From JBGSKV01 sp041740975 (GTDB lineage: Bacteria; Bdellovibrionota_B; Oligoflexia; Oligoflexales; JALZUQ01), in assembly GCA_041740975.1 (NCBI GenBank), contig JBGSKV010000004.1, positions 1 to 64,000 of the forward strand: DNA of 64,000 nt, in the 5' to 3' direction. The notes beneath the pieces are model-generated. The model did no database searches. It was not told the origin of the DNA and worked only from the letters and a program-made list of their open reading frames with translations. Position 1 is the first letter of the stretch; each line of letters opens with the position of its first letter. Made by a program: the position numbers and the translations under genes. Shown here piece by piece: positions 7,658 to 17,186 of the stretch.

Positions 7658-8422
7658 ATGAAATTTTTAAGAGTTTTCAATGTTTGGATTTTCGCCTTCT
7701 TGGTGTTGTCTTGTCGTCCCGTGGTGGAAGAAGTGGTTTCGGAACCTACCGAGGCAGAACTTTCGGCGGCACTGCAAGAAGTCACGGAAAAGGTTGAGGG
7801 TGTGAAGGAAGTGGCTCCAACTAATCCGAATGTTTTGGGTGAGGGTCACTATCGCTACCAGGTCGAAGCCTTGATGGACGGCTCATTTGAACTTCAATGC
7901 CGTGGCATTGCAAGAGGTGAGATACTTCGAGATCTGGGCATTAACTTTACCGAGTCATCGGAATGCGTAGGCAGTATTCTCAGTTGGGTTCTCGATCTCA
8001 ATCGTTACTTACCAAGCATTGGCGACACTTCGCCATTAACTATCGACCACAATATGATGCCCTACGCCTTAAATGTAGCAAGCATTTCGACCAAAGACAT
8101 TGGCTCTGCCAAGGTAACCCTTGCACGGCATGTGAACTACGGCGAGTTTGAAATCTATCGCGAAACCTGCCCTCAGGGTTTTTGCACGAAATTTGAAAAA
8201 ATGGAAAAACTCTTAACCTACTGGGCGGTCAAGCGGACCACCAAGTCGACCGAAAGCATTCGGGAAGGTTCCTATTTAGCCGCTTTTAGTAAGAAGAATG
8301 GAACGGCAGTTCTCCTTAAAACTATCTTTTCTGGGTCTTTCAAAATTGCAGATTCGGACTTATCGGTTCCGCTACGCATAACCATCGAAATCGATGATAT
8401 GCAGGATTCCGTAACACATTGA
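7658..8422 (+). CDS. Lipoprotein of unknown function
   Basis: 254 residues from the ATG at 7658, which starts a lipoprotein signal (MKFLRVFNVWIFAFLVLSC, lipobox LVLSC); the longer frame from 7586 would bury it. The N-terminal 45 mature residues are rich in Glu and Val and probably form a flexible stalk (EEVVSEPTEAELSAALQEV). The rest has four Cys (QCRG, ECVG, ETCPQGFC) that may form disulfides in the periplasm. No family recognised. The stop is 7 bases before the TTG start of the patatin gene, suggesting co-transcription with it. Confidence 0.75.
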   Translation: MKFLRVFNVWIFAFLVLSCRPVVEEVVSEPTEAELSAALQEVTEKVEGVKEVAPTNPNVLGEGHYRYQVEALMDGSFELQCRGIARGEILRDLGINFTESSECVGSILSWVLDLNRYLPSIGDTSPLTIDHNMMPYALNVASISTKDIGSAKVTLARHVNYGEFEIYRETCPQGFCTKFEKMEKLLTYWAVKRTTKSTESIREGSYLAAFSKKNGTAVLLKTIFSGSFKIADSDLSVPLRITIEIDDMQDSVTH

Positions 8423-8429
8423 GAAAACC

Positions 8430-9539
8430 TTGGCGTCACAAAAGCAAAAATTAGCGATCGTGCTCTCCGGTGGAGGTGCACGCGGAGCTTATCAAGCTGG
8501 TGTGATGAAAGGTCTAGGCGAAATTCTTCCTGAAGATAAACTCCATTTCGATATCATTTCTGGTGTCAGCGCCGGTGCTATCAACGCAGCCTATCTCGCT
8601 GCTACATCGCATGATATGCACCAAGCCGTGGAAGGTCTTGCCAATCTTTGGAATAAGTTAAACTCTTCCGATATTTATGAAACGGGTGTGGCGCCACTGG
8701 GGACGCACGGCATCAAGTTGGCTTTAGGTGGCCTCGTTAAAAATAGATCAGCAATTTCGCTTTTGAAAACCGGGCCGCTGCAGAAACTTCTGGAAGATCG
8801 CGTCGACTTTAAGCAGATCGTCAAAAACTTGGAAGAAAAATGTATCGAATCCGTCGTCGTCTCGGCAACGGATTACAGTTCCGCTGACAATGTCGCTTTC
8901 TACGATTCACGCGTAGTCAGTCCACAGTGGGCGAGAGCTCGTCGAGTGTCATGTAAAACCGAACTCAATATATCTCACATTATGGCGTCGTCCGCTATTC
9001 CGGTTTTTTTTCCACCTGTTTCCATAGATGGCCGTCCTTTCGGTGATGGCTGCCTGCGTAACGCTGCACCTTTGAGTCCAGCCATAAAACTCGGTGCAGA
9101 AAAAATACTACTGGTTGGAGTGCGTAAGATTACGAATCAAGCCCCAAAGCAAAACTATCATGCGAGCTTGGGTCGCCAGCTCGGAATTCTTTTAAACTCT
9201 GTATTTATGGAAAGCACTGACCATGACTTGGAAAGACTCGAACTCACCAATCAACTGATTCGGAAGTTTGCGCCCGATTCGAATTTCAACCTTCGTCCCA
9301 TTGATTATCTGTACCTAACGCCTTCGGTCGATCTGGGCGAAATTGCCGGAAAAACATACGATAGCTTGCCGAAAAGCATCAAATTTCTGTTGCGTGGAAT
9401 GGGCGATAAACGTGAGGCCAGCGAAGTCGTGAGTTATCTCATGTTTGAGCCGAGATACTGCCAAAGCTTGGTTGAGCTGGGGCGTCATGATGTCCATAAT
9501 CAGAGGCAGGCCATCGAAAGATTTATGTTAGCCGCCTGA
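8430..9539 (+). CDS. Patatin-like phospholipase
   Basis: 369 residues. The oxyanion loop GGGARG is at 14-19, the nucleophile elbow GVSAG has Ser47, and the catalytic Asp is in FGDGCLRNA near residue 206 (DGC where most relatives have DGG or DGA). Such enzymes release fatty acids from membrane phospholipids. There is no signal peptide, so it acts in the cytoplasm or leaves by another route. Only a TTG start at 8430 gives the full N-terminal strand before the glycine loop; no ATG lies upstream in frame. The C-terminal 80 residues (DHDLERLELTNQLIRKF onward) look like the usual patatin-associated extension. Confidence 0.9.
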   Translation: MASQKQKLAIVLSGGGARGAYQAGVMKGLGEILPEDKLHFDIISGVSAGAINAAYLAATSHDMHQAVEGLANLWNKLNSSDIYETGVAPLGTHGIKLALGGLVKNRSAISLLKTGPLQKLLEDRVDFKQIVKNLEEKCIESVVVSATDYSSADNVAFYDSRVVSPQWARARRVSCKTELNISHIMASSAIPVFFPPVSIDGRPFGDGCLRNAAPLSPAIKLGAEKILLVGVRKITNQAPKQNYHASLGRQLGILLNSVFMESTDHDLERLELTNQLIRKFAPDSNFNLRPIDYLYLTPSVDLGEIAGKTYDSLPKSIKFLLRGMGDKREASEVVSYLMFEPRYCQSLVELGRHDVHNQRQAIERFMLAA

Positions 9540-9624
9540 GCTCACTAGGCAAAATCTTCTCAATACCAATCCCTCAAAAGCGACGATAATTTTGGATAAC
9601 TCATTTCCATTTGTTGGGGTTTGC

Positions 9625-11145
9625 ATGAAGATTTGGTTCACTAGCATTTTTATGCTCGTTCTGGTTTTGACCTCGGCCTGCCGAGCCAGACAAGTTAGTT
9701 CTCTCTTTGACATCGAGTCTGAGGAAAGCCGCATCCAAAGAATAACTTCTGAAAAGATTGATATGGATCCAGTGGGTCCCATCAAACCATCCGATGCCAT
9801 GCGTGGCATGGGTGCGGAAGAACGTCGTGAGTTCATTAAAAATATTGCCTCCGAGTTAACTTCGCGTCTCAATATTGCCGGTTCTAAAGATCCAGTCCAA
9901 ATCCTTAAGAACATTGTGCCTAGTGACGTAGTGGATGTGAGAACCGTTGATGAGCTTGTACAGAAGCTTTTTGAGCAGTCGACTCGTATCGACCAATTTC
10001 CGACCGTGGCCTTGTCCGCCATTCCAAAGATTCAAGCTGCCGCATTTGACCTCAAACCTGGTCCGGAAGTCGTTAAGAAATCTTTTTCTGATTCTGATGG
10101 TCGCAGTTTTGAATTAAAGGCATCCGGTTGTGAGGCGGGAGTAGCTTCGCACGTACAAGTCTTTGAGAAGTCAAAGTTGTATGTCCGAGATATCCCCATC
10201 GATCGCGAAATTCTGCCATGCTTTCAACACAACAGTACTGTTTTAGCCAGGGCCCTGAATGTCCTTTCCGAGCAGATTGGTCACACGAATAGAAAATCCA
10301 TCCAATTAAGCTTTCCCGGCGAAGAAACGGTCACCGTTTCATCGTTGGAGGACTTGGTTACGGAGCTGAAGAAGCGTCTCTACGTAGTCGAGCTTTTTAC
10401 AACAAGAGTGTTTGTGGATTTCTTAGCGTTTGCCCTTCAAACGGGTCATCAAAGCTATGTGCCACTCATTATTCCGACCCGATTTTCTCATACCAGCGCG
10501 ACCGGCACTTTGGTTGTTCCGGGTGAACATAGCGAAATAGGTATGATGATATACAAGCAAGGTGAGCCTCGCACTGCGCAGTTGCGATTCTTTCTGGGAA
10601 TTCCGGACAAATCTTACCCGGGCAAGGTGGCATTCTGGCGACCGCACACATCTAAGTATCCCTCGTGGCGAAAACCGGTTCATGATCTGACCAATGTTTT
10701 CGAAGATGAGAAACTGAAAGATCTAGGATCATGGCTCACCAGTGCCGCTCTTACCATGAATGCTTATCAAGATATCCAAGACGACCTGAAACTGCCTAAC
10801 AACTCCTATGGCTTTGCCGTTTGCAATGACTCAGCTGCAACTATGGTTGCGGTTCATGACTCAAAATACCAACGCAACCTTGAGCGAATGACTTGGGGCT
10901 TTCCGCTCATAAAAGCTAGTCGGTTTACATCTCCCTCCGGCCTAGAGTTGGACTATTCGGCCGAACTTGCCCGACGCATTCCTGTCGACCAAAGGCTTGT
11001 TGACAGAGTGTATCCCTCAGATTTTAATGTCAGTGCTGAGGACTTTCGCACGCGTCTTGAAAAGGCATTTCCGGTTGATAGCGATCGACTTTTGGAATAT
11101 TTTGCTTCCGAGCAGCAGGCGATGAAGATATTTTTAGCAAAATAG
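9625..11145 (+). CDS. Large lipoprotein of unknown function
   Basis: 506 residues from the ATG at 9625, giving the lipoprotein signal MKIWFTSIFMLVLVLTSAC. After the lipid Cys it reads RARQVSSLFD, similar to the starts of two other lipoproteins here (44650-46290 and 50426-51802). The region at residues 30-140 is helical and charged, residues 150 onward mixed alpha/beta with few Cys. I do not recognise a catalytic motif. It precedes the AlkD-like gene by a few bases on the same strand. Probably surface or periplasm-facing. Confidence 0.75.
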   Translation: MKIWFTSIFMLVLVLTSACRARQVSSLFDIESEESRIQRITSEKIDMDPVGPIKPSDAMRGMGAEERREFIKNIASELTSRLNIAGSKDPVQILKNIVPSDVVDVRTVDELVQKLFEQSTRIDQFPTVALSAIPKIQAAAFDLKPGPEVVKKSFSDSDGRSFELKASGCEAGVASHVQVFEKSKLYVRDIPIDREILPCFQHNSTVLARALNVLSEQIGHTNRKSIQLSFPGEETVTVSSLEDLVTELKKRLYVVELFTTRVFVDFLAFALQTGHQSYVPLIIPTRFSHTSATGTLVVPGEHSEIGMMIYKQGEPRTAQLRFFLGIPDKSYPGKVAFWRPHTSKYPSWRKPVHDLTNVFEDEKLKDLGSWLTSAALTMNAYQDIQDDLKLPNNSYGFAVCNDSAATMVAVHDSKYQRNLERMTWGFPLIKASRFTSPSGLELDYSAELARRIPVDQRLVDRVYPSDFNVSAEDFRTRLEKAFPVDSDRLLEYFASEQQAMKIFLAK

Positions 11146-11160
11146 TTGGACGTGAAGTGG

Positions 11161-11946
11161 ATGACGAAAAGTGACATAGTCAAATCGAGAAAAATAGACG
11201 CAAACTTTAAAAAACATTTGGCCGAAGTCGAGCAACGCCTTCGTCGCTTCAAATCAAACGCCACCAATGTGCCTGATGTCTACAAAACAGAACTGGAAGT
11301 CTGGTGGATTAGTGCGGGCGATCAGAAAGCTCAGCTTAAAAAGTATTCTTTCGGAGACCTTTCTCATTTCGATCAAGTTTCAATCTGGAAGGCTATTTGG
11401 GATGCTTCTGGCGTTTTGGAGGTAAAAAGTCAGGCTCTTCTTTACTTCCAGAGTCGACGTGAACATCCAGACCTACTCAAAGACTGGCCCATGATCAAAA
11501 GTATGGTCACAGGAATTGAAAATTGGGCTCACTCAGACACTCTATCTGATATTTACGCCAGGCTTTTGGAAAAGCACCCATCCAAGATCATGCCGACCCT
11601 CAAAAAATGGAACAAATCCAAAAATCCCTGGATGCGTCGGCAGTCATTGGTCTCGCTCTTTTACTATCAAGCTTTGCGCCGCACCTATCCACCAGCAGCC
11701 ACTGTTTTCAAACTCATCTCACCGCTTCTCAAAGATCCGCATTACTATGTTCAAAAAGGTGTGGGGTGGACGTTGCGGGAAGCCATTCAGGTTTATCCGA
11801 AACAAACCAAAGCCTTTATCGAGAAGAACCTTTTTGATCTTTCCAGTATAGCTTTTACGACCGTGATGGAAAAAGCTCCGGAAAAATACAAAGCCAAACT
11901 AAAGAAGCAGCGCAAAGAACATCGCATGAAGAAGCGTTTCACGTAA
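11161..11946 (+). CDS. DNA alkylation repair-like HEAT-repeat protein (AlkD family)
   Basis: 261 residues, all helical, with the AlkD/AlkC-like pattern: YKTELEVWWISAGDQKAQL, then VSIWKAIWDASGVLEVKS and the signature NKSKNPWMRRQSLVSLFYY followed by DPHYYVQKGVGWTLREAI. AlkD proteins flip and excise N3- and N7-alkylated purines through a HEAT-like array; the WxxR/QKGxGWxLRE residues line the DNA-binding concave face. Several starts are possible (TTG 11146, GTG 11152, ATG 11161); none has a clean ribosome binding site and ATG is taken by default. It follows the lipoprotein gene with no gap, so translation may be coupled. Basic C-terminal tail (KKQRKEHRMKKRFT). Confidence 0.82.
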   Translation: MTKSDIVKSRKIDANFKKHLAEVEQRLRRFKSNATNVPDVYKTELEVWWISAGDQKAQLKKYSFGDLSHFDQVSIWKAIWDASGVLEVKSQALLYFQSRREHPDLLKDWPMIKSMVTGIENWAHSDTLSDIYARLLEKHPSKIMPTLKKWNKSKNPWMRRQSLVSLFYYQALRRTYPPAATVFKLISPLLKDPHYYVQKGVGWTLREAIQVYPKQTKAFIEKNLFDLSSIAFTTVMEKAPEKYKAKLKKQRKEHRMKKRFT

Positions 11947-11960
11947 ACCTGAAGTGTGCC

Positions 11961-13316
11961 CTAAAACGAGTTGGATGTCGTATACTGAAGGTGAAATGTC
12001 AAATACGATGCATAACTCCAGGTTAGGTGAAATGCTCCCTTCATAAACCCGTTATTGCGATCAAACTGCTCATCCATGCGCCCGCCTTCGCCAGCATGAA
12101 ACTGTACCCGCCGCAAATAAGCCTCGGCTTCAGATCGGAGGCCGCGACGGATGTCTAGAAATTCCTGCGAGTGTCGATCGTACTTTCCTGGCAATATATC
12201 GCGGCCAAGGATCCTTACATAAAATGGTTTATTGGTTCCGGATACCGTAACCTTCGCGTCTTGCGCTAAAGCTGTAGATACTTTTAAGAAGTATTCAGCA
12301 AATCCAATCGTCAATAAGAACCAGGGATTGCCGCCAAAGAATTGGTCTTCTGGATAACGTCCAATGCCCACACCGTCGTGCTGATGATTGATAGAGTATA
12401 TTTGAGAAAAAACTTTCATCATTTTTTCGGTAGTCACCAGTATTCGGTCATCTAAAGGGCCGAAGGTTTGTCCTGGAAGCCAAGAGTGTAGGACTCCTAA
12501 AACAGTCGAAGCATCGAGATTAGAGTGTTTGTAAGAAAGACCTTTGTCCGTGGAGCGATCAATTGTGCTTAAAATTTTATATTCTTTTTCAGACCAATGC
12601 CGTTCTAAAGCCACATGAATGAGATTGGCTGAGCGCCTGAACCTAACTGCAGAGTCATGGTCGCCTAAACGATCGGCTAACTTGGCGCCCAATTCGAGCG
12701 CCGTACGTTGCGCCATTCGGGTATAAAAATGTGTTCCGTGGACTTCTTCCCACAGGTCAAAATCAGGTCTGGCCCAAACTTTTACGGTGTATTCCAGATC
12801 TTTTTTAATTGCTGTCGGAGCATTTTCGTCAGCACTGTAGAGATTTTGTCGAACGTAGGGCTCATCACCACGGTCCAAAAGCTGATTAGCAAATTGTATG
12901 AGAGAAATTGCACGCAATGCGGGGCCATCATTTTGAGGCCGAGCCCACTCGTCCGCATAACCACTTCCATCGGGATTAAACTTGGGCTCGCCAAGATCAG
13001 AAAGTGTAGGAGTGTTTTGATTCTGCTGGGTCATTGAGACGTAGTCATACAAAAGCTGACGTTTTTTTTCCCATGGAAGTGTTCTGTCGAGCGCATTCAT
13101 GACCAGAGCTGCGTCACGTACCCAGTGAAAGTAGTAATTCGGATCGCTTTTAGAAGGGGCTGCCACGACAAATCCGCGAGGTGTATCATCGCGTGAAATA
13201 TGGCTTAGAGTCATTTGAAGTGAGTATTGCTGCTGCCGATAAAGCCAGTTATCAGTTGCCCAAGCCTGGCTTGACAAAAGCAAAGCCACAAACCAGTATA
13301 GCGTGAAATTTCTCAT
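11961..13316 (-). CDS. Secreted glucoamylase (GH15)
   Basis: 451 residues from the ATG at 13316 (or 13322), which begins a signal peptide (MRNFTLYWFVALLLSSQAWA); the frame extends further upstream, but into the regulatory region of the divergent kinase. GH15 motifs in order: YYFHWVRDAALVMNAL, then FDLWEEVHGTHFYTRMAQR with the catalytic acid, SNLDASTVLGVLHSW, and GGRMDEQFDRNNG with the catalytic base Glu. It removes glucose from the non-reducing ends of starch, glycogen or maltodextrin outside the inner membrane. It lacks a starch-binding domain. Divergent from the ROK sugar kinase, which would phosphorylate the product. Confidence 0.9.
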   Translation of the reverse strand: MRNFTLYWFVALLLSSQAWATDNWLYRQQQYSLQMTLSHISRDDTPRGFVVAAPSKSDPNYYFHWVRDAALVMNALDRTLPWEKKRQLLYDYVSMTQQNQNTPTLSDLGEPKFNPDGSGYADEWARPQNDGPALRAISLIQFANQLLDRGDEPYVRQNLYSADENAPTAIKKDLEYTVKVWARPDFDLWEEVHGTHFYTRMAQRTALELGAKLADRLGDHDSAVRFRRSANLIHVALERHWSEKEYKILSTIDRSTDKGLSYKHSNLDASTVLGVLHSWLPGQTFGPLDDRILVTTEKMMKVFSQIYSINHQHDGVGIGRYPEDQFFGGNPWFLLTIGFAEYFLKVSTALAQDAKVTVSGTNKPFYVRILGRDILPGKYDRHSQEFLDIRRGLRSEAEAYLRRVQFHAGEGGRMDEQFDRNNGFMKGAFHLTWSYASYLTFHLQYTTSNSF

Positions 13317-13466
13317 GGTCATAATGTCCGCATTTCTAATTGTGAATTCAGCGGGGACCATAATCGAAAAAGACCCAATATTCAAGTGAGCATTGATTGG
13401 GGGGGGTGAGTCTTTGGTGAGATCTAAGTTGAAGTTTGCAAAAATTCGAACCTGGAAAGTCTGCTT

Positions 13467-14393
13467 ATGAAAAAATGGGCGCTTGGAATTGACATTGGTG
13501 GAACCAATACAAAATTTGCACTTGTTGATCGTGAAGGAGAGGTGCGCGAACCTCAAAGTTTTCGGACTTTGTCGGGAGATTCGTTTCAAGTTTACGCAAA
13601 GCGACTACAAGAGCACGTTTTCGAATATTTGAAAACGCATAAACTCACTTTATCTGATGTGGTCATTGGCGTTGGCGTCCCCAACTATAGTTCTGTAAAC
13701 CAACTTCTCAATTCTCCGCCTAATTTAAGTTGGGGAACGTTTCCGATTATGAAAGCATTCAAGGAACTTTTTGATTGCCCCATATTTATGGAAAACGATG
13801 CCAATGTTGCCGCTCTCGGCGAGCACTTGTGGGGGGGCGCAACGGGCTGTGACAATTTCGTAGTTGTAACGGTGGGCACGGGCATTGGGTCTGGTGTTTA
13901 TGCCAATGGTCACCTTGTGGTCGGGCATACGGGCCAAGCTGGTGAAGGCGGTCACCTCATCGTCGGGGAGCAGAATCGCCCGTGTAACTGCGGGGGTTTC
14001 GATCACTTTGAATGTTACTGCTCGGTTGCTGCTATTAAAGATTTTGTAAAGCAACGAACCGGTGAAGATATGCGATATCACGATATTGCTGCGAAGTTTC
14101 AAGAAGGAGATGCGGCGATTCTAGCCGTCTTTCGACATGTCGCGGTTTATTTCGCAAGAGGCCTTCATCAGCTCATGGTTTGCTTCTCACCATCCAAAAT
14201 AATTTTGGCAGGTGGAGGTATGGTTGTCGGCGAAGAATATTTACATATGATTTCAACGGAACTCGATAAAATTATTTATAAACCGATGCGCGGCAGTGTT
14301 GAAATAAAAATTTCGACCCTATCCACATCGAGTGGTGCTGTGCTGGGTGCAGCCGCTCTCGCCTTTGAACGTCAGATCAACGTTTGGACTTAA
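13467..14393 (+). CDS. ROK family sugar kinase, probably glucokinase
   Basis: 308 residues. N-terminal phosphate loop LGIDIGGTNTKFALVD, catalytic FMENDANVAALGEH (Asp in ENDAN), second phosphate loop VVTVGTGIGSGVYANG, and the ROK zinc site GHLIVGEQNRPCNCGGFDHFECYCS. There is no N-terminal helix-turn-helix, so it is a kinase and not a ROK repressor. It phosphorylates glucose or a related hexose with ATP in the cytoplasm. It is divergent from the glucoamylase over a 150-bp interval, which supports glucose as substrate. The 3' end overlaps the convergent subtilase gene by 17 bases. Confidence 0.88.
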   Translation: MKKWALGIDIGGTNTKFALVDREGEVREPQSFRTLSGDSFQVYAKRLQEHVFEYLKTHKLTLSDVVIGVGVPNYSSVNQLLNSPPNLSWGTFPIMKAFKELFDCPIFMENDANVAALGEHLWGGATGCDNFVVVTVGTGIGSGVYANGHLVVGHTGQAGEGGHLIVGEQNRPCNCGGFDHFECYCSVAAIKDFVKQRTGEDMRYHDIAAKFQEGDAAILAVFRHVAVYFARGLHQLMVCFSPSKIILAGGGMVVGEEYLHMISTELDKIIYKPMRGSVEIKISTLSTSSGAVLGAAALAFERQINVWT

Positions 14394-15867
14394 AAAGTAA
14401 ATCAACAGCAGCGCCGGCATTCGGGCGTCCAAATCCGTATGTATTGCTATGTTGGTCTTGATCATACGCGGCTTCTTCTGGTGATACCCGGTCAGCCGAA
14501 TCACGAATAGTTTCCAAAACTTTTAGCGCTGATAAATCTTTATTTAGTGAATAAATCAAACCGAAGACGCCCGCTACCACAGGGGTGGCAGCAGACGTTC
14601 CATAAAAACTTTGCGTATAGTTGAGATCGTCGAGATCATCGTGAGAAATTCCGGGTTTGTTGTAACCATTGTTACCCATGCGATCTGTGGTCGTTATACC
14701 CGAACTTTTGTCTGGACCTGTAGGTCCGACAAACTTTAGACAAGGACCAAAGCCCGACGCTTGAATTTTACGGTCATTGTTGTCAATACTACTGACGGCG
14801 ATCACATCAGGATGTCCGGATATGTCTAGCCCGGAACTTCGACAAGCATTGCTCTGATGATTAGGCATTGCAAAAATAATAGAAATACCTTTTCCGCCGC
14901 GACTATTGACGGCCACATCATGAAGGGCCTGCTCGAGAAGCTCTGTCTCCGGTGTTCCAATTTTGTAACCCCAGCTATTGGAAATCACTTGGGCGCCCTG
15001 ATCCCTAGCGTAGTACATCGCGGCCGCCGCATCTTCTATATCCGTATAAATCAATATAGGTAAAACTTTACAACCGGGGCAAACACCAGTCACACCTATG
15101 CCATTGGCGGAGGCGGCAATAAGTCCAGCAGTTGCGGTGCCGTGGCTATTGGCGGCGCCATAAAGCAAGTTATGATTATCGAGATCAAAGTTCCAACCTC
15201 TTACATCATCAATGAATCCATTTCGATCATCGTCAATTTTGTTTCCGGCGATTTCTAGCGTGTTGATGGCCCACGCATCTTTTAGATCAGGATGATCCTG
15301 CTCAAATCCCAGGTCAATGAGTGCGATCTTGATATTTGCATCGCCAGTCGTGTGTTCCCAAGCAGGAAGAACGTTTATATCGGCACCGACAAGACCACCT
15401 CTTTGGCCAGTGTTATGAAGGTGGTTCTGATGAACGAATAACGGTTCCATTGAAGGGTCCGCGCTGCGTGATTCTATGGGAAAGTCGAAAATCGGGTGCG
15501 AAAAAAGTACGTCCGCATGTTTGGAAAGCGTTTGTGATACCGCAATGGCGGCAAGCGGATCAGCGACATTTACAAAATAAAGACCTGACTTGTATCGCGA
15601 GCTCTCTAGCTTCAGACTACGGAGAGCCGCAATTCCAGAAGTTTTTGCATTTCTGCGCAGTTGAAAGACCAAGCGAGATTTGACTTTGGCTTCCACTCCA
15701 GAATCAAAGCGAATGGCTAAGCTTTCTCTATCTCCAGCTTTTGGCATCTGATAGCTAAAATTTCTTGGCTTTCCTTTGTAAAAATAGAAGCCAGAAAAGA
15801 CCTGGGCGGAAAAGGCCTGGCTCGAACAGAATAGAGTCATAAGTGCCACAAACATCCATGTTTGCAT
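14377..15867 (-). CDS. Secreted subtilisin-like serine protease (S8)
   Basis: 496 residues. Signal peptide (MQTWMFVALMTLFCSSQAFSA), a prodomain of about 110 residues, then the catalytic domain. The triad is visible as Asp185 in ALIDLGFEQDHPDL, His242 in NSHGTATAGLIAA and Ser425 in YGTSAATPVVAG, with the oxyanion Asn in FAMPNHQSN. The residue after the Asp is Leu (DLG) instead of the usual Ser/Thr. A calcium-type loop (IDDDRNGFIDDVRGWNFD) follows the Asp, as in thermitase-like relatives. Exported, presumably for degradation of proteins outside the cell or in the periplasm. Confidence 0.92.
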   Translation of the reverse strand: MQTWMFVALMTLFCSSQAFSAQVFSGFYFYKGKPRNFSYQMPKAGDRESLAIRFDSGVEAKVKSRLVFQLRRNAKTSGIAALRSLKLESSRYKSGLYFVNVADPLAAIAVSQTLSKHADVLFSHPIFDFPIESRSADPSMEPLFVHQNHLHNTGQRGGLVGADINVLPAWEHTTGDANIKIALIDLGFEQDHPDLKDAWAINTLEIAGNKIDDDRNGFIDDVRGWNFDLDNHNLLYGAANSHGTATAGLIAASANGIGVTGVCPGCKVLPILIYTDIEDAAAAMYYARDQGAQVISNSWGYKIGTPETELLEQALHDVAVNSRGGKGISIIFAMPNHQSNACRSSGLDISGHPDVIAVSSIDNNDRKIQASGFGPCLKFVGPTGPDKSSGITTTDRMGNNGYNKPGISHDDLDDLNYTQSFYGTSAATPVVAGVFGLIYSLNKDLSALKVLETIRDSADRVSPEEAAYDQDQHSNTYGFGRPNAGAAVDLLFKSKR

Positions 15868-15981
15868 TGAGATCTCCTACAGTCCTTGATCTGCTTGAAT
15901 TATAGTAGACATGGAATCATTGTACAAGCGCCGCCAAAGCGGGAAGGTTCGCCTTCGCTTCGCTTTGGAAGAAAGATAAGG

Positions 15982-16980
15982 CTATTTGCAACCTAAGGCG
16001 TATTTATTGACGATGCTAGACACAACGTCTGGTAACTTTTCCACGTTCTTGACCAAGAATGCCTCGTCGGAAATATCCGAAATAAGCGAACTGCGACCAC
16101 GTCCCATGACCCAGTCTTGTTCGGCTTCGCTAAAATCAGTCGTCGCTTCCCAATTAGCAGCCGCGGCGGCAAAGTCCGCATCTTTCGTATAAATGACCGT
16201 GATCATTTTGATTCCGGCATCGCGAAGGGATTTGGCCGAGTTAAAAACATCCTGCGGTTTATTCGAAGGAAATCCGTCGGACAGATTGATGATAACTTTT
16301 TGTCTCGCAGATACGCTTGAGGATGATCCCGCAAATATTGCTTTCGCGCGATCAAATGCGGAAACATAGTATGTCGATCCGCCCGGTGTTTTCGCAAAGT
16401 CCATGAGAGTAGTCAGTGTGGGAATACTAAAAGTTGATCCTGTGCTGACTTGACTCATGACGGTATTGGCGGATCCGGCATAAGATACGACAGAAAGCAA
16501 ACTCGTAGAGGCTGCATCGGCAGAATCTAGATCTATCTTCTGCAGGTCTTTTGCAACACTTAAAACTGTGAGTTTTCGAACTGGGTCGCCAACGCATGTT
16601 GAACCGGACTGCTGTGGGCAATCTGTTCCGACTGCATTAATGGAGTTTTTATTACTCCCTGAGTTATCCACCAAGAAGATCAAGTTGGGAGCGCTGATTT
16701 TTAATCCCTGTTTTTGACAAACTTCTGCTGTGATGACGGGTTTAACGGGTGGAATGGAGGCTGGTGTGCCGCTTCCGCCAATCACTTCGACGTCGGGATC
16801 CACCCCTTTAGGGTCTGATGGTTTAATAGGTGTAGCGTTATTATTTTTCGGCGAGTCATCACCGAGCTCTGGTTTCTCTGGCACATCAATATACTTAACA
16901 TCACGCTCGACATAAGCTGGTGGTTGCCCGCAAGCCGCGAAAAAAAACATTGTGAAAAGGGCCCATTTTATGGACGTCAT
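15982..16980 (-). CDS. VWA-domain lipoprotein
   Basis: 332 residues from the ATG at 16980, which has GAGG upstream and starts the lipoprotein signal MTSIKWALFTMFFFAAC (lipobox FAAC). A Pro-rich linker (residues about 20-85) leads to a von Willebrand A domain: LIFLVDNSGSNKNS contains the metal-binding DxSxS site, followed by the central strands SLLSVVSYAGS and QKVIINLSDGFPS. Two Cys pairs flank the domain. VWA domains bind protein ligands through a metal ion, so this is likely an adhesion or assembly factor at the outer membrane. No operon partner. Confidence 0.85.
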   Translation of the reverse strand: MTSIKWALFTMFFFAACGQPPAYVERDVKYIDVPEKPELGDDSPKNNNATPIKPSDPKGVDPDVEVIGGSGTPASIPPVKPVITAEVCQKQGLKISAPNLIFLVDNSGSNKNSINAVGTDCPQQSGSTCVGDPVRKLTVLSVAKDLQKIDLDSADAASTSLLSVVSYAGSANTVMSQVSTGSTFSIPTLTTLMDFAKTPGGSTYYVSAFDRAKAIFAGSSSSVSARQKVIINLSDGFPSNKPQDVFNSAKSLRDAGIKMITVIYTKDADFAAAAANWEATTDFSEAEQDWVMGRGRSSLISDISDEAFLVKNVEKLPDVVSSIVNKYALGCK

Positions 16981-17186
16981 AGACACCTCAATCTTTAAGA
17001 GAAACACGTAAAAGTCCGATCGGATGCAGGTTACCAGAACTTGATATTTTCCCAGTGGGAAGCAATATTGTAGGTTTTTCGCTTGGTTAATGGAGTCTAC
17101 CGGGATGATTTTAAAGGCTTCTGAAGTTCCCTCTCACAGTTTTTGGTGGGTGCCGATCATTAGAAAATTGTAAGACCCCAGTCTGC

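Noticed and set aside
13317..13589. N-terminal extension of the glucoamylase frame by about 90 codons.
   Set aside because: It precedes a clean signal peptide, overlaps the start of the divergent sugar kinase, and has no family resemblance; the start at 13316 or 13322 is far more likely.
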